This document shows positions 12,996 to 24,432 of a DNA stretch of 64,000 nucleotides, one piece after another (position 1 is the stretch's first letter; each line of letters begins with the position of its first letter). A program made the translations under genes and the position numbers. The stretch covers positions 5,804,501 through 5,868,500 of the forward strand of contig JAVTVJ010000011.1 of assembly GCA_034509425.1 (NCBI GenBank), given 5' to 3'. The notes beneath the pieces are model-generated. The model was not told where the DNA came from. It did not search any database and saw nothing but the letters and a program-made list of their open reading frames with translations. The stretch is from Eopsaltria australis (taxonomy: Eukaryota > Chordata > Aves > Passeriformes > Petroicidae).

Positions 12996-15900
12996 CAGGG
13001 AAAAGCAGAAATCTCATTATGGCCTTTGCTTAGAGATGGTCTCCTCTCCTTAAATATGCTTTTTCTTTCTCTTCATACACTTTACATGGCATGTTGGTGA
13101 TTTCTAAGAGCTTTGCTTGCAGAGGCTTTCTGAAATGCCCAGGTCCTTCTCTTCAGTTCCTCATCTTGCCCCCCCACCTTTCCTCCCCTCATTCAGAACT
13201 GTGAAATCTTTTGGTGCCTGTATCACTCCTTTCATGTAACAAGCAATATTAATCTTATCAATTGTACGTGTGTTTTGCTAATTCCTCAGTATCTGAACCA
13301 TTCTTAGATTCTAATAGAGCATCTTTGGATATTTTTTTGAATTTCAGCACAGCTGACATACTGGGAGCTTTCTGAGAGTAAAAACCAAACTAGCAATATT
13401 CTGTATTAAAAACAAAGCAAAAAAGGTGCTAAGGAGTGTCTACTACCAAGTGATGATAAACCATAAAATTCCAAAGTTGAGAGTCTAGGTGCACATTTTC
13501 ATGGGCTACTGTCAGCATCAATATTAAAATGTAATTATCAACCGTATGATGTATGGTTGCTTGCAAAACATAAAATCGCACAGTTTGCGCTTAGAATATT
13601 ACCACATCTCTGAAACACTGTGTGCTTTATTAGGTGGGTGAGCTGGAACTCAAGAAAGCTATTTAAATGAAATGTGCTTATTAAGCAGAGATGGCAACAG
13701 TCCTATAGCACCAAAGGATTTTTAAAAAAATTAGGGAAAAGTGAATTCATGCCTGAACATTTTAGAGTCCTGCTCTGCTGGCCATATGAAAAGACTTGGT
13801 TTTTGTTTGGCTTTTTTTTCCTAAGGATGCAGTCCTTTTTCTATAATTATTTTCCCTGTTCCTTTGAAACAGTAGACTGGAAATGATGATTTGCTGTGAC
13901 CTATTGTATTAACTTGGGCTACTGCCAAGAAAACTTTTGTGCCTGGAGAAATAGTGCCAATTTTCAGGTTCAATATTTCATACTACCTGGGTGATAAAAA
14001 TATTGTGAATTTCTGTGCAGCTGACAGTTTTTCTTTCCAATTCAATAAAGCTGTTACTAGAAAATGGTTAATTATTAATTGTTGCAGCATTGCTTTCAAC
14101 CCAAACTGTCTCTTGAGCAGCTTTAGATAAATAACACTTACTGGGGGTGTATTTTACTGTGAGACTTTTTTTCAGTTGCAGCTTTTAAATGCTGAATGAA
14201 TAACTTCTTTCATATATGAAATATTTTGCAACTGAGATTTAGATTACTTTAAGAGATTATCAGAGTGTGGCATTTTAGGTAACAGATTCCTCTAACTTGA
14301 ACACATTCTGCAAACATTTTTTTTAACCTGTCGGTAACTTGATAAGTTTAAGTTTTCAGATGCATTGTGGTTTTAAGTGATATGATAGTAAAATCAGGAT
14401 CATAAAATCTTTATTCACATTAAACACTTTGGTCCCGTTGAATCTTGAGAAACAACTCATGATAAATCAAATAGCTATGTAGGGAATTTCAGAGATGACA
14501 CAGATATTAGTTTAAACTCTGAAAAAATAGTTGGAAAAACATAAAACTTTTAAATCTTTTCAACTGGGTAGTAAATGCCACTTACACTTATGTCTCTAAA
14601 ATATCTTTGGTGGAGTGGAAATGCTTTGGAGAACAGTAAAGTGGAATTGGCTCTGTGGTTCAGAATATTAGATCCCTGCAAATGCTCAATAACAGATAAT
14701 GAGGATATGTGAGAAATTCAACCAGGAGTGTAAAGAGAGGTTCATTCTTGCAATGAGCTCCATATGGCTACACATTTCTGCTTTGCAGAACATCACTTCT
14801 ATCAGCAGGTCCCCACACAGTACATGGATCAGCTGTGTAGAGCTGGTTGCAGCATCAAAATGAAGTGACAGCATGCCTCAGTTGGTCAGCTGAAGGTTGT
14901 GTGGTATTCTTGGTCATGGGGATAAAGCCTGTGATTGTTTTGTTTCCATTAGTGGATTCAATTGTGTGTTTCATCCAGTTATTCTTACAGTGTTTGTTTA
15001 TTGTCTGGGATAACACACGCCTAGGCTTTGATTTGGAATGGAGCTGTTTAGCCCTAACAGCAGTTTCTGGGGAGTTTCTAGTGGACAGCTTGGGGAATGC
15101 GGACTAAAATAAGGAATTCTGTGAATAAATGAGCATCTTAACCCCCTTTATCCCAAGTGCTCTAAGCTACCCACTTCCATGACACCAGATCCCAGTTAGG
15201 TGCTGTGTGACACCCCAGCTGTAACGCTCCAGGCATGGTCCCTATCTGCCTTCCCCTCACATGTGCTCATATTTTCCCCTCTATCCATCTCCCTGCAGCC
15301 CTCCCTCTCTGATTTCTTCCACCTCTTCCTAAATCTGTAAGCTGCTTTTTGAAGTACTGTCTGTATTTTTGGGCTTGGTTGGCCTGAAGTCACCCTGTCC
15401 TTTTGTTAGTCTCTATCTGTATGTGCACTTACTTGTCGGGAAATGTGTGCAGCCCTTCAGGGGTTGCCTGTCTGTCTCCAGAATGAAATCCCCAGTGGGG
15501 TTCTGCTCTCTGACACTATCAGTGGTGTTAAAGTATTGCAGTTCTCCCTTTCTTTTCAGTCTCACAGCCACACAAACCTACAGGAACATCATGACTTCAA
15601 GATTTTTCACTCTCTTAAATTGAATAGTAATAGGACAATGAATTACAATAAGTTTTGTTGCCTGTGGGAAAAACAGGGACTATCATTTTGGGATTAAGTT
15701 GAAACTCAACTTTCTAGAAATGTGAAAGCTAGTTTGCTGTGTCTGTACAAGTGACTGTGATCCCTTCCAGTCTGATTAGTTACATACATTAAAAAAGAGG
15801 GGAAATGTATTTGTTAGAGTTTGAAGTATGTCTGTGAATGAAACATTATCAGTATTAATAAACATTGTGATTAATTAAAACACTGAGGAACTTCAACTTT

Positions 15901-17359
15901 GTCATTTCACATCAGAATTTCTCCCTTCATCTTGAAATTTACTTCAACAATAACAGGTAAGTGTATTTTTAGACAGATCTAAAAAGTATCCATTATTCAA
16001 AATAACTTTCAATTATATCTGTTTGAAAAGGGATTTGTTGTTAAAATCATCCATTCATTTCCACAAGAATGCCAGTTTTGGGGCCCAGTGAGACACTACC
16101 AGCTGGTTTGATTGATGATGCCGATACCTTGTGTTCATGGAAGACATTTAATCAGTCAGGGAATTAAGGCAATTCACTGCCTCAAATATACTAGAAGAAT
16201 TTGGGGGTTAAGTGCTGCCACAGCCTTCCAGCACAGAGCAAGGTCAATGGGTCAATGGTGGAAGTTAGGAAGCATCTGCTGCTGCAAAGGAGTTTGTGAG
16301 GGAGGGAGCTGCAAGCACCCCAAAGGGGAACTGAGCACTGAGAGTGGAGTCATTGCCACTGCTGGTGTAAAATTAGCCATGAATCAAACAATCCACTGTC
16401 CTGGTTTATGGACTTTCTCTAAAAGGTGACACTGCAGGCAACACACGGAGTTTGCAGGGAAGATCAGCCCAGTGCAGATCCAAAGGAAAACATTATTGTC
16501 ACCTTCAAACTGAAGACACAGATTTGGCACTTCTCACTCCAGATGTTTCATGAGCAGCTGTGATTATCATCAAAGTCTATCACACAGCAGCTACATTTTA
16601 AGACTTGAAAATGCACTGGCTTAAACAGCAGAGGTAGAATCTGCCACATTTTTCTGTCTAGACATGCTTTTAGCTGCAGCATCTTGAAGTAACAGAACAT
16701 AAATTTGCAAAAATTGAAATACAGGAGATAGCATCTTGATGTCAGGGTGGGAAGGGACTGCATAACCATTTGATCATGACAGGGGCACATGAAAACAGAA
16801 CCCAATGGCTTATGCTAATGTGTGAGCTGATGCCTTCTTCCCCCACAGCAAAGCTGTGTTTTTACTTCTAAGTTGAATGATAAATGCTGTTACAGAAGCT
16901 TGTGGTTATTATTTTTACATACATTTTAAAGCTCTTTCTTAATTCTTTGCAAACACACTCAAAGCATGAAGAGTGATTTGTAAAATATTAGCCTTTGACC
17001 ATTGCATGATGCGCATTCAATAAAAATACTATTCAATTTCCAAGCTAAAAAGAATACACAGGGATGATGGCTTCATTGTACTATAAAATTTATTTATACT
17101 CCATTGCAGTGACTGCTGCTAGTCTGAGGTAGTTCTCTACTTAAGTTTTTTCCAGCTTGCAAATATTAAGAGTACCATATCTGACAAGCACAGGTTCGAA
17201 CTGAGGTTCAAACTGGTAATACGAATTACTTTCAGTCTAGAGGAGAACTTTTGTAATTAACCAGGATTTCCAGAATTTTTGGGTGAGACACTCTTGACAC
17301 TTTTGCACTGGAGATGTTAGGATCAAAGTGTGATTGCACAGAAGAGAGATCAATCCTTT

Positions 17360-17655
17360 CAAGGGAGGAAAGCTGGCAGTCTCCTTTCCCTAGGAACAAC
17401 TGCTAGGACAAGAGGAAACTTGGCCTGAAGTTGCAGCGGGGGAGGTTTAGATTCTGTGTTAGGAAAAGTTTATTCACTGGAAGGGTTGTCAAGCCTTGGA
17501 ACAGGCTGTCCAAGGAAGCACTGGAGTCACCAACCCTTGGAAGTATTTAAACCTGCGTAGATGTGGAACTTAGTGGTCACTTTGGCAGTGCTGGGTTAAT
17601 GGCTGGGCTTTTATCTTAGAGGTCTTTTTCAAACTAAACACTTCTGTGATTCCAT
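17360..17655 (+). repeat. CR1 LINE 3'-end fragment
   Basis: The stretch closely follows the terminal part of avian CR1 elements. In order it has a segment like 'aggacaagaggaaac' near 17407, then 'ggggaggtttagatt', 'agggttgtcaagcc', 'ggaacaggctgtcc', 'gctgggttaatggctgg' and the terminal 'ttctgtgattccatg' ending near 17655. These encode the end of ORF2 (a WNRL-type motif) and the short 3' UTR. It is 5'-truncated, as most CR1 copies are, and has point changes throughout, so it is old and inert. The left boundary is approximate; similarity fades before about 17360. Confidence 0.88.
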
Positions 17656-18574
17656 GTCATATATTCCACAGAGGTATTATTTATTAAAAAAAATTTTTTG
17701 CACATGTTAGGATTTTTCCTTCCTTCCCCCTCCCCCTAGTTTCTGTAAAGAACTCTGGAAGTTTTCACTAACAACTTCTGTCTTCTTAACTGACATATGG
17801 AGAAGCCATGATGTTGGCATGAAGTTATCTCCCAGTAACAGTGCCAGCAGTGTTATTTTGCAGCATTGTTTAGCATAGGAAACTGCTTTGCCTTTTGTCT
17901 GTAATTTCAGTTTTTCTGAATGTTTGTTTTTAGATTCATAATGTTAATATTGACAGCTTCTTTTGCATTTTGAAATGTCTAATAAAAAGGATAATGGTAG
18001 CAGGAAATATTTTTGGTTGATCTTGTATTTATTTTTTAATTCCCTCTCCTTTATGTATCTTTAATGAGTTCTCTGGGGCAGATACTGAAGAATAGCTGTT
18101 CCAGGAAAAATTGCAGTATAGAAATCCCAAATTTTTATGTTTGAAAACCTTCTATTAGTGCTAACATTAAGATCCATCTTAGCTGTGTAGCAGTGAACCG
18201 GTGCTTCTCTGTTAACACAGAAAGCAAAACTGTCAGTTCAGGTCAAATCCTGACTCTTTGCTCTCAGCAGCAAGAGGCAAGTCAGGAAGAAGGGAGTGGG
18301 ATTTCCACATCCCCATTTGTTTCCTGACCTATGGACTGAGCAATGCTGATTTGTGAAGTAGCTAAGTATAAAGGCTTCAAAATCCTTTTAAATAATAACA
18401 GCCAATGGTTTTGATAGCAAATTGTAGATAAAAAATCCTGGTGCTGTTGAAGTCAGCATTAAAAAATCCCACCGGCCTGAGCAGGGCCAGGATCACACTC
18501 GCAGCCTTTGAAGCACTGTCAGGACATTGATTGATTCTCTGTTGCCATGTCCAGGGGATGGGTAGGTGGGTTGG

Positions 18575-18720
18575 TATCATTGTCTTTGATTTGCAGAGCA
18601 AGATAGCAAGATGAAATAACTTCCCTTGCTTCACAGAGAGTTGATTAGTGCTTGGACAGGAATTTGGGGTTCGTTGACCTCAGCACTCAGTTCATGCCTC
18701 ACACCATCCTCTACAGAACG
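18575..18720 (-). repeat. Possible MIR-like ancient SINE fragment
   Basis: Read on the + strand, the part from about 18610 to 18675 resembles the reverse complement of the MIR core. It has a 'taacttccctt..tcacagag' block followed by 'agtgcttggacaggaatttgg..ttc', in the order and spacing expected for 'taacttgcccaaggtcacacag...gtggcagagccgggattcgaac'. Identity is moderate and by eye only. MIR is ancestral to amniotes and leaves degraded copies in sauropsids. It could be chance; a profile search against Dfam would settle it. Confidence 0.35.
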
Positions 18721-21540
18721 CTTTTGCATGATACCCTTGTGTGTCATGTGGATACTCCATTCTTTGGCCTTGTTTTGACTTGCCCATCTTTTTAGTTACC
18801 ATTTCATTTATTGTGTCCTTCTCCAGCATTTTTTTCCCCCTGCTTAATTTACAGTAGTTCTATTTCTGGCCACTAGATTTCCTCTCCTCCTTTTATGGTT
18901 ATAACAGAGCACATTTGTAAATCATCCTTTGGACTGCATGCACTGGCTGCCTTCTTGCTGCAAAACACGAGCAACTCTACCCTGTCACTATTACACACTG
19001 ACATGGAGCAGATGTATTACTGTTGTTCCAAAAGCACTATTTTCATACCATTTTTCAATTTAAAGTAACTTTACTAGCCTTCAGTCTTTTTTCATGAACT
19101 TGATAGATGCGTTCTAAAATGTGCAAATATTTGTTGAAATATTTGGAAGCAATCTGTACAAGCTTAATTTTTATATTACTTCCGGTTGCAGACGATTCAG
19201 TTGGGTGATGTGAAATTCATTTATCTGTCCCAGTTGTATATTGTATTCTACACAAAAACTTAAATTACAGTCTTAACAAAGACATCATGTGAACAATGGT
19301 GGACATGCCTGCTGTATCCAACATCTTTTGCTGTGCTTCTGGGAGCAAATAATGTGCTATCTTTTTAAATTTCCTATTCATTTCCCCAGTCCATTCCTTG
19401 TTGTACTTGTTCTCAGTTTAATGCTGGCTTCTTTCCTCTATCAAATGAGATCTTTTGGAGTACCTTGGCATGTATTGTGATTTAATAGTCATTAACTGGG
19501 TTTTCTCTGTGGACAAAGAAAGGCTGGCACAGACAGAACTCCCTGGGTCCCTCCCTCCTTTCTCTTCTCTCCTGGAGCCTGGTGCTCCAGCTTTTTGACG
19601 GCTGGGATCTTATCTGTGTTCCCTGGTATTTGACATGAGGGCTCATCACTTGGTAAAAGACAGTGCTCATTTCTTTTAAGAGTTGTGTTCAATGCTTTTG
19701 TAACAGCGTCAGATGGCTTGGGCTAAGTGAGCTGAATCTGAGTTTGAACACAAATTTTCTGTGGTTGGTAGTCCTTATCATTTTGTTTTTCACTTCTACT
19801 GCACAGTCATGCTGAAATTTGCAAGTTTAATTCTTTATAGCAAAAATGTTGAAATGTGGAGCTTGGTAAATGAATTACCACTTGCTTTCTGCTAAGCATT
19901 ATAATCAGTTTTGGCTCTAAACTGAAACCTTGTTCTCAAGTACTCCAACATTTTGATCTGGGAAAAATCCAAAATCCACAGAGTATTTGTCTCCTGGTTC
20001 TGGTTGAGAAGGCATCAGGCTTTGCCAAGAGCACTGATTTTTACCACATCTCAGTGTAAGAGGGAATGATCTCTTTGGAGCAAATAATTCTGTGAGGTCT
20101 CTACTAATTTGATGTAGTTATTTTTCAGAGTTACTGCCTTTCCTTACTACTTGGTTGCTCTTGCTGCCAAAGCAGTTGCTTGATCCACGTCTAAACTCTG
20201 GTGTAAAACTCACCGAAGTCTGTGCCCAAACTAATGCTTCTCAGTGTATCTTTGCCTGTGCTATCACATTGTTACTGATGTATTTCCAAAGCAGAGGGGA
20301 GGGAAGGATAGAGGAGGAACCACCATCCATGTGAGCAGTTTCATTCATTATGTGCTCAGTAATGCATTCTGTGAGTAGAGCAGGCTATTCATTTTAAATG
20401 GTATTATTGCTGTTCATAGAGGCATAGCTGAAATGCTGGCTTGAGCATTAGATCATGTATATTTAAATGCTAAGAGTTGTAAAAAATGGTAAGCGCTTAA
20501 TGGCTGTGTAATTTATTACTGAAATGACCACATGGATTGGTACTATTTTCTTCTGTGTTTGAAAAATCCATAGGTTGCTTCAACTCAAAAATAGGAATAT
20601 ACCTGAATATGCCTAGGGGAATGCCGGTCTTGTATTTTTTCAGAAATTTTGGAAATCCATCCAGATATATACAAATTCTAATATTCAGTGATTTTTCAGG
20701 TCCCTGAAATATTGACTGAAATGTAACAGAAGATGATAGCAGGGTTCATTCAAAAATTTTTGTGTATTCATTGACATCTAAGAGAGCTTGATTCTGTGAG
20801 TAATTACTGAAATACAACTGTAGTTGCTTTTTATGGAGGAATTCAGTGTCACTGAAAAACCATTTACATCAGTGCTTACTCTTCCTGCGTTGTGCCTGCA
20901 TTGTGAGCAGGCCAGATGGTGCTTTGCTGCATGTGAGCACAGCAATAATTGCAGTTCTCGAAGTGAATGACTACATTTTGCAGCATGACACCAATTTTAG
21001 ATGAAAATGAGGCCTGGTGTATTGACAGACACAAGCAGAGTGAAGCCATGGCCCACAGAGGGGGAGTGGACTTGATTTCTGGCTATGCCCTCCTATTATT
21101 CTTTATGTACATTTAATAAATATCTATGTAAAATAGGGCCATTTGAAGAGGTGTTTGGGTGGAGTGAAATTATTCTTCTTCCCCAAGGATGTATGTTTCA
21201 GGATCCTGACAAATTTCTTACAGTATTATTTAAAGGTACTAAGGGTAATAGATGTTAGTATGTATTCTGAAAAGAAAGTTTTGATTGGTAGAATTGGAGA
21301 ATATTTTGCTGCCAATTACCTGTTATTACCTAGTTGAAAACATTTGTTTCTTAACTCTATACTAACTTGTATTCAGTCTCCAAATAATTTCATCAACTTT
21401 AGTGTTAAGTGCATTTTTGCTCTCTTATTCTGCCCAAAGTCTAATTATAATCTCCCAGTCTGCTTAGAAATGAAAAAGCACCCATCCTTGCCTGTCTTTC
21501 CTGCTCTTCTCTTTCCCCTTTATCCCACTTGCTAGGACAC

Positions 21541-21575
21541 CTTTTCTCCTCTCTCCCTTCTTTTTGAAATTGCAG
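21541..21575 (+). other. Strong decoy 3' splice site in intron 1
   Basis: A pyrimidine-rich tract (cttttctcctctctcccttc then ttttt) is followed by gaaattgcag, with the AG at 21574-21575. Sequence from 21480 onward is also pyrimidine-rich. I see no good GTRAGT donor within a normal exon length downstream and no recognisable protein, so it is scored as a decoy rather than an exon. Confidence 0.4.
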
Positions 21576-21701
21576 TGTTCAGCTTCCTGGGCCCTCTGCC
21601 TCCACTGTCCTCTTTTGAGGTCCTAGACTTGCATTTTTGGATGGGAGGGAAGGAGATATTGAAGGCAAGTTGTCAGCTTCAGCAGATCTTAATAGGAGAG
21701 A

Positions 21702-21753
21702 GGGATGGGGAATTGTGGCGGGGGGGGGCAGGGGTGGGAGAGGGTTGCTAGGG
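21702..21753 (+). repeat. G-rich tract with G-quadruplex potential
   Basis: Runs of G on the + (sense) strand: GGG 21702-21704, GGGG 21707-21710, nine G at 21720-21728, GGGG 21731-21734, GGG 21736-21738, GGG 21742-21744 and GGG 21751-21753, all with loops of 1-9 nt. This satisfies the usual four-tract quadruplex pattern in DNA and in the CHN2 pre-mRNA. It lies about 150 bp after the decoy acceptor at 21541-21575. Confidence 0.7.
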
Positions 21754-22278
21754 ATTAGGTTTCCATCTGCCAGTCTCTCATCTGTCCTTACGCTGGCCCT
21801 GAGCTGCCAGTGCTCCCCTCCTTTTCTGCTGTTGAAAAGAAGGAAGAAAGCATGGGCTTTTGTTTGTTTAAAAGCATAAAAGAAAGAGGGAATTAAGCTC
21901 ATTAGTCCTTCCTTATTAGTCACCATTGAATCTAGAGAGTCAGCTTGAGTAAATGCAGGCTTGCAAAATGATGTAAAATCATTCAATAGCAGCAGTTAAG
22001 GGGAAGCTGAAAGTTTTTTTCCTTCAAATTTGAAAAGTACTGAAAGAAGATGATTTTACATCAGAGTATAAAAATCAGAATCTGACATACTGTATCACCA
22101 GTTGCTTCTTTCCTTTTTACTGATTGTCAAAAGAATCTAAATACTTATGAAGCAAGAATTTTAATTCATACTTGGGTTGGTTCCGCAGTACATGCTGCAA
22201 TCTTGGATTGTTTCCTGCTGTATGAATTCTAAGAGCAAATTTGTTACTTTAAATGAGTGTTCTGAGGTAATGTATACA

Positions 22279-22324
22279 AATACTTACATCTGAAGTACAT
22301 AAATACTTATATCTGAAGTACATG
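22279..22324. repeat. Two-copy 23-bp tandem duplication
   Basis: Units 22279-22301 and 22302-22324 (aatacttacatctgaagtac.. and aatacttatatctgaagtac..) are head to tail with two mismatches. This is a simple local duplication of no apparent function. Confidence 0.9.
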
Positions 22325-24417
22325 AACATTCTCAAATAGTTGTGTTTAGTAGGGTATTGTTCTACTTGCAAGACAAGTTTCTGTTTCCCTTCTCTTGACT
22401 TTATCTTTGGTCGATGCTGTGCTAGAAAATTCTGTGTTATCTGCTCTGATAAGAGCTGTTTTCTTGATTTTAATCATGGAAAGTGAGTTCCTGTTGACAA
22501 GTTACTGGATTTACCATAATTAGAAATTGGCTGGGTGCTGAGAGTGCTTAGTTAACTTAATCTTTGTGATAGAAATGTCTAAATGCAGGATGTAAGTAAT
22601 TTGCTAGGATATTTGGAACGCACCGAAATGGCAGCATTTGACTATGAAATAGCACAGATTTCCAGAAAAATGGAAAACCCAGGTATCGGTAGCCTAAAAA
22701 TTCCCAGGTAATCTACTGATGCCTTTTACTGCTGCTGCTGTGTTGGAGGCTGCAGCAACTAACAACCACAGAGCAAACTGAACATATTAACAGGAAAAAT
22801 TGTCTTGGGAAAGCAGTAATTAGTGCATTCTTGGCACATTTGCATATTTGATGAACACAAGAGGTGCAGCAAGCAGGGTGATGTATTACCAGGTGCTTGG
22901 TGCTCTGCCTCCCTCTGCCCTCTGCGCGTATGTGTGTGGGAATCCAGTTTGCATCCAAAATTCTCTTAGCTTGGGATGGCAGTGGCAAGTGGAGGTGGTC
23001 TCTGGCAAGTAGCACATGTAGTAAAGGGAAATGGGCACTAAAATTTCATAGACAGAATGACTGTTTTCCTTTTCCTTTTAAAGATTTCATACAAATGAGG
23101 TAGTTACTCCTGACGTTCTTTGAAATTATGAACATGAGTGTGGATCATTAGTATGTCTCCATGAAGTTTATTGTATTTTTACATTATTACATTATTTGCA
23201 TACACCAGTTTCAGTGAAGGCATTTTCACACAGAGTTTTAAGACAATAAGAGAAAACAGGCAGTTGTTTACAGTACTTGTAACAACACCTTCACTGATAT
23301 GTCACATTTTTTAGTATCCTTTTATCTACATGTCTAAAATTAAATTAGGTCTCCATTACTAAAATTAGAAGAGTCATTGGATTAGAAGTGCTTTCTTTCT
23401 GATCCTTAACTGAATGAAAGGAATTTCTTTTGATAAAACCATAATAGAATTAAATGCTCTACATCTCGTGTCCTGAAACCTTATGGATGGAGTATTAAGT
23501 TTATTATGTCCATCAGACTAAAAACACCTAAAAAGGTGGGACAGAATTCTCTGAACAGGGAAATAAGGTTTATGTAAGAGAGATTAGTCATTCAGCCCCA
23601 GAATTACTCTCTCACATTACTGGATTTTTGTTCAAGGTAGCCTTTCTACCTTGCATAAACAGAACTCCCATTGTATTCAACACAAGTTTGCTTGTTTGGG
23701 TCAACATCTTTTTATAAACTTCACTGGATCACACTGGTGCTTAATACAAAGCTTGTGCATAAGTGTTTTTACTAATTGGGACCATAGCATTCAGCTTCAA
23801 TGAGCTCTGGCATCTTAAGGACTTCAGGATTAAATCTACTTCTTGGGACTATTGCTCAATATATGTGTTTTGTATGATTAAGTGTTTGTATGTTTCTAAA
23901 ATGCTAGAGAAATCATCCATAGATGAGCCTCAACCTGGTTCTTTTCTGCTGAAGTTTCTGGCTTAGAGGCATTGAGTGAATCTTCAGTAGAAATAGTGTA
24001 GGGGAAGAACAGCAATCCTAGAAGAATCTATGCCTTTAACAAGTCTGAGCTCAAGGATTGAACAGAAACATAAGAAGATGACACTGCATGGTAGGTGATT
24101 GAAAAGTGACCTTTTTTTGAGCACTTTGACTCAAAATTTAATCTCTGCCAGTCCCACACTCTGAGGTTATTAGGTCAACTGGGATGGTGCCACAGGGTAT
24201 AGGATGGGAAGGTATGTTCAAGAGGTGCCTGAGTTCTTTTTTGCAGAGTACTGCCAGGGAGAGCGAGGTCTCATTTCAAAACTATTCATCCAATCTTGCC
24301 AAAGAAGACTAGTGCTTGCCAAAGGGCTCAAGTTAAGAGGACTGCATTTTTGTGGAGAGAAGTCTATTATGTAGCTGTATGTGCCAAAATCTGCATGTAC
24401 CCTAACAATCAAAAATT

Positions 24418-24432
24418 AAAAAAAAAAAAAAA
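24418..24432. repeat. A15 homopolymer tract
   Basis: A run of 15 A. I considered whether it is the tail of a processed retrocopy, but the upstream 300 bp show no recognisable transcript and no target-site duplication that I can see. CR1 does not leave poly-A tails, so simple low-complexity sequence is the better call. Confidence 0.8.

Larger units (their letters stand above)
1..17359. other. Intronic sequence, no supported gene
   Basis: AT-rich, CpG-poor sequence with frequent homopolymer A and T runs. Open frames are all short (under about 140 codons), start arbitrarily and match no family I recognise. The longest, at 1665-2084 on the + strand, has no domain, signal or splice context. Apart from the GC-richer pockets at 9490-9810 and 12574-12995 and the inverted repeat at 4323-4357, I see nothing to annotate. 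Confidence 0.7.

Noticed and set aside
17185..17225. tRNA-like B box (ggttcgaact)
   Set aside because: No A box at the right distance and no cloverleaf with an acceptor stem could be built.
24100..24432. Processed pseudogene ending in the A15 tract
   Set aside because: No recognisable transcript upstream, no visible target-site duplication, and such retrocopies are rare in birds, which lack active L1.
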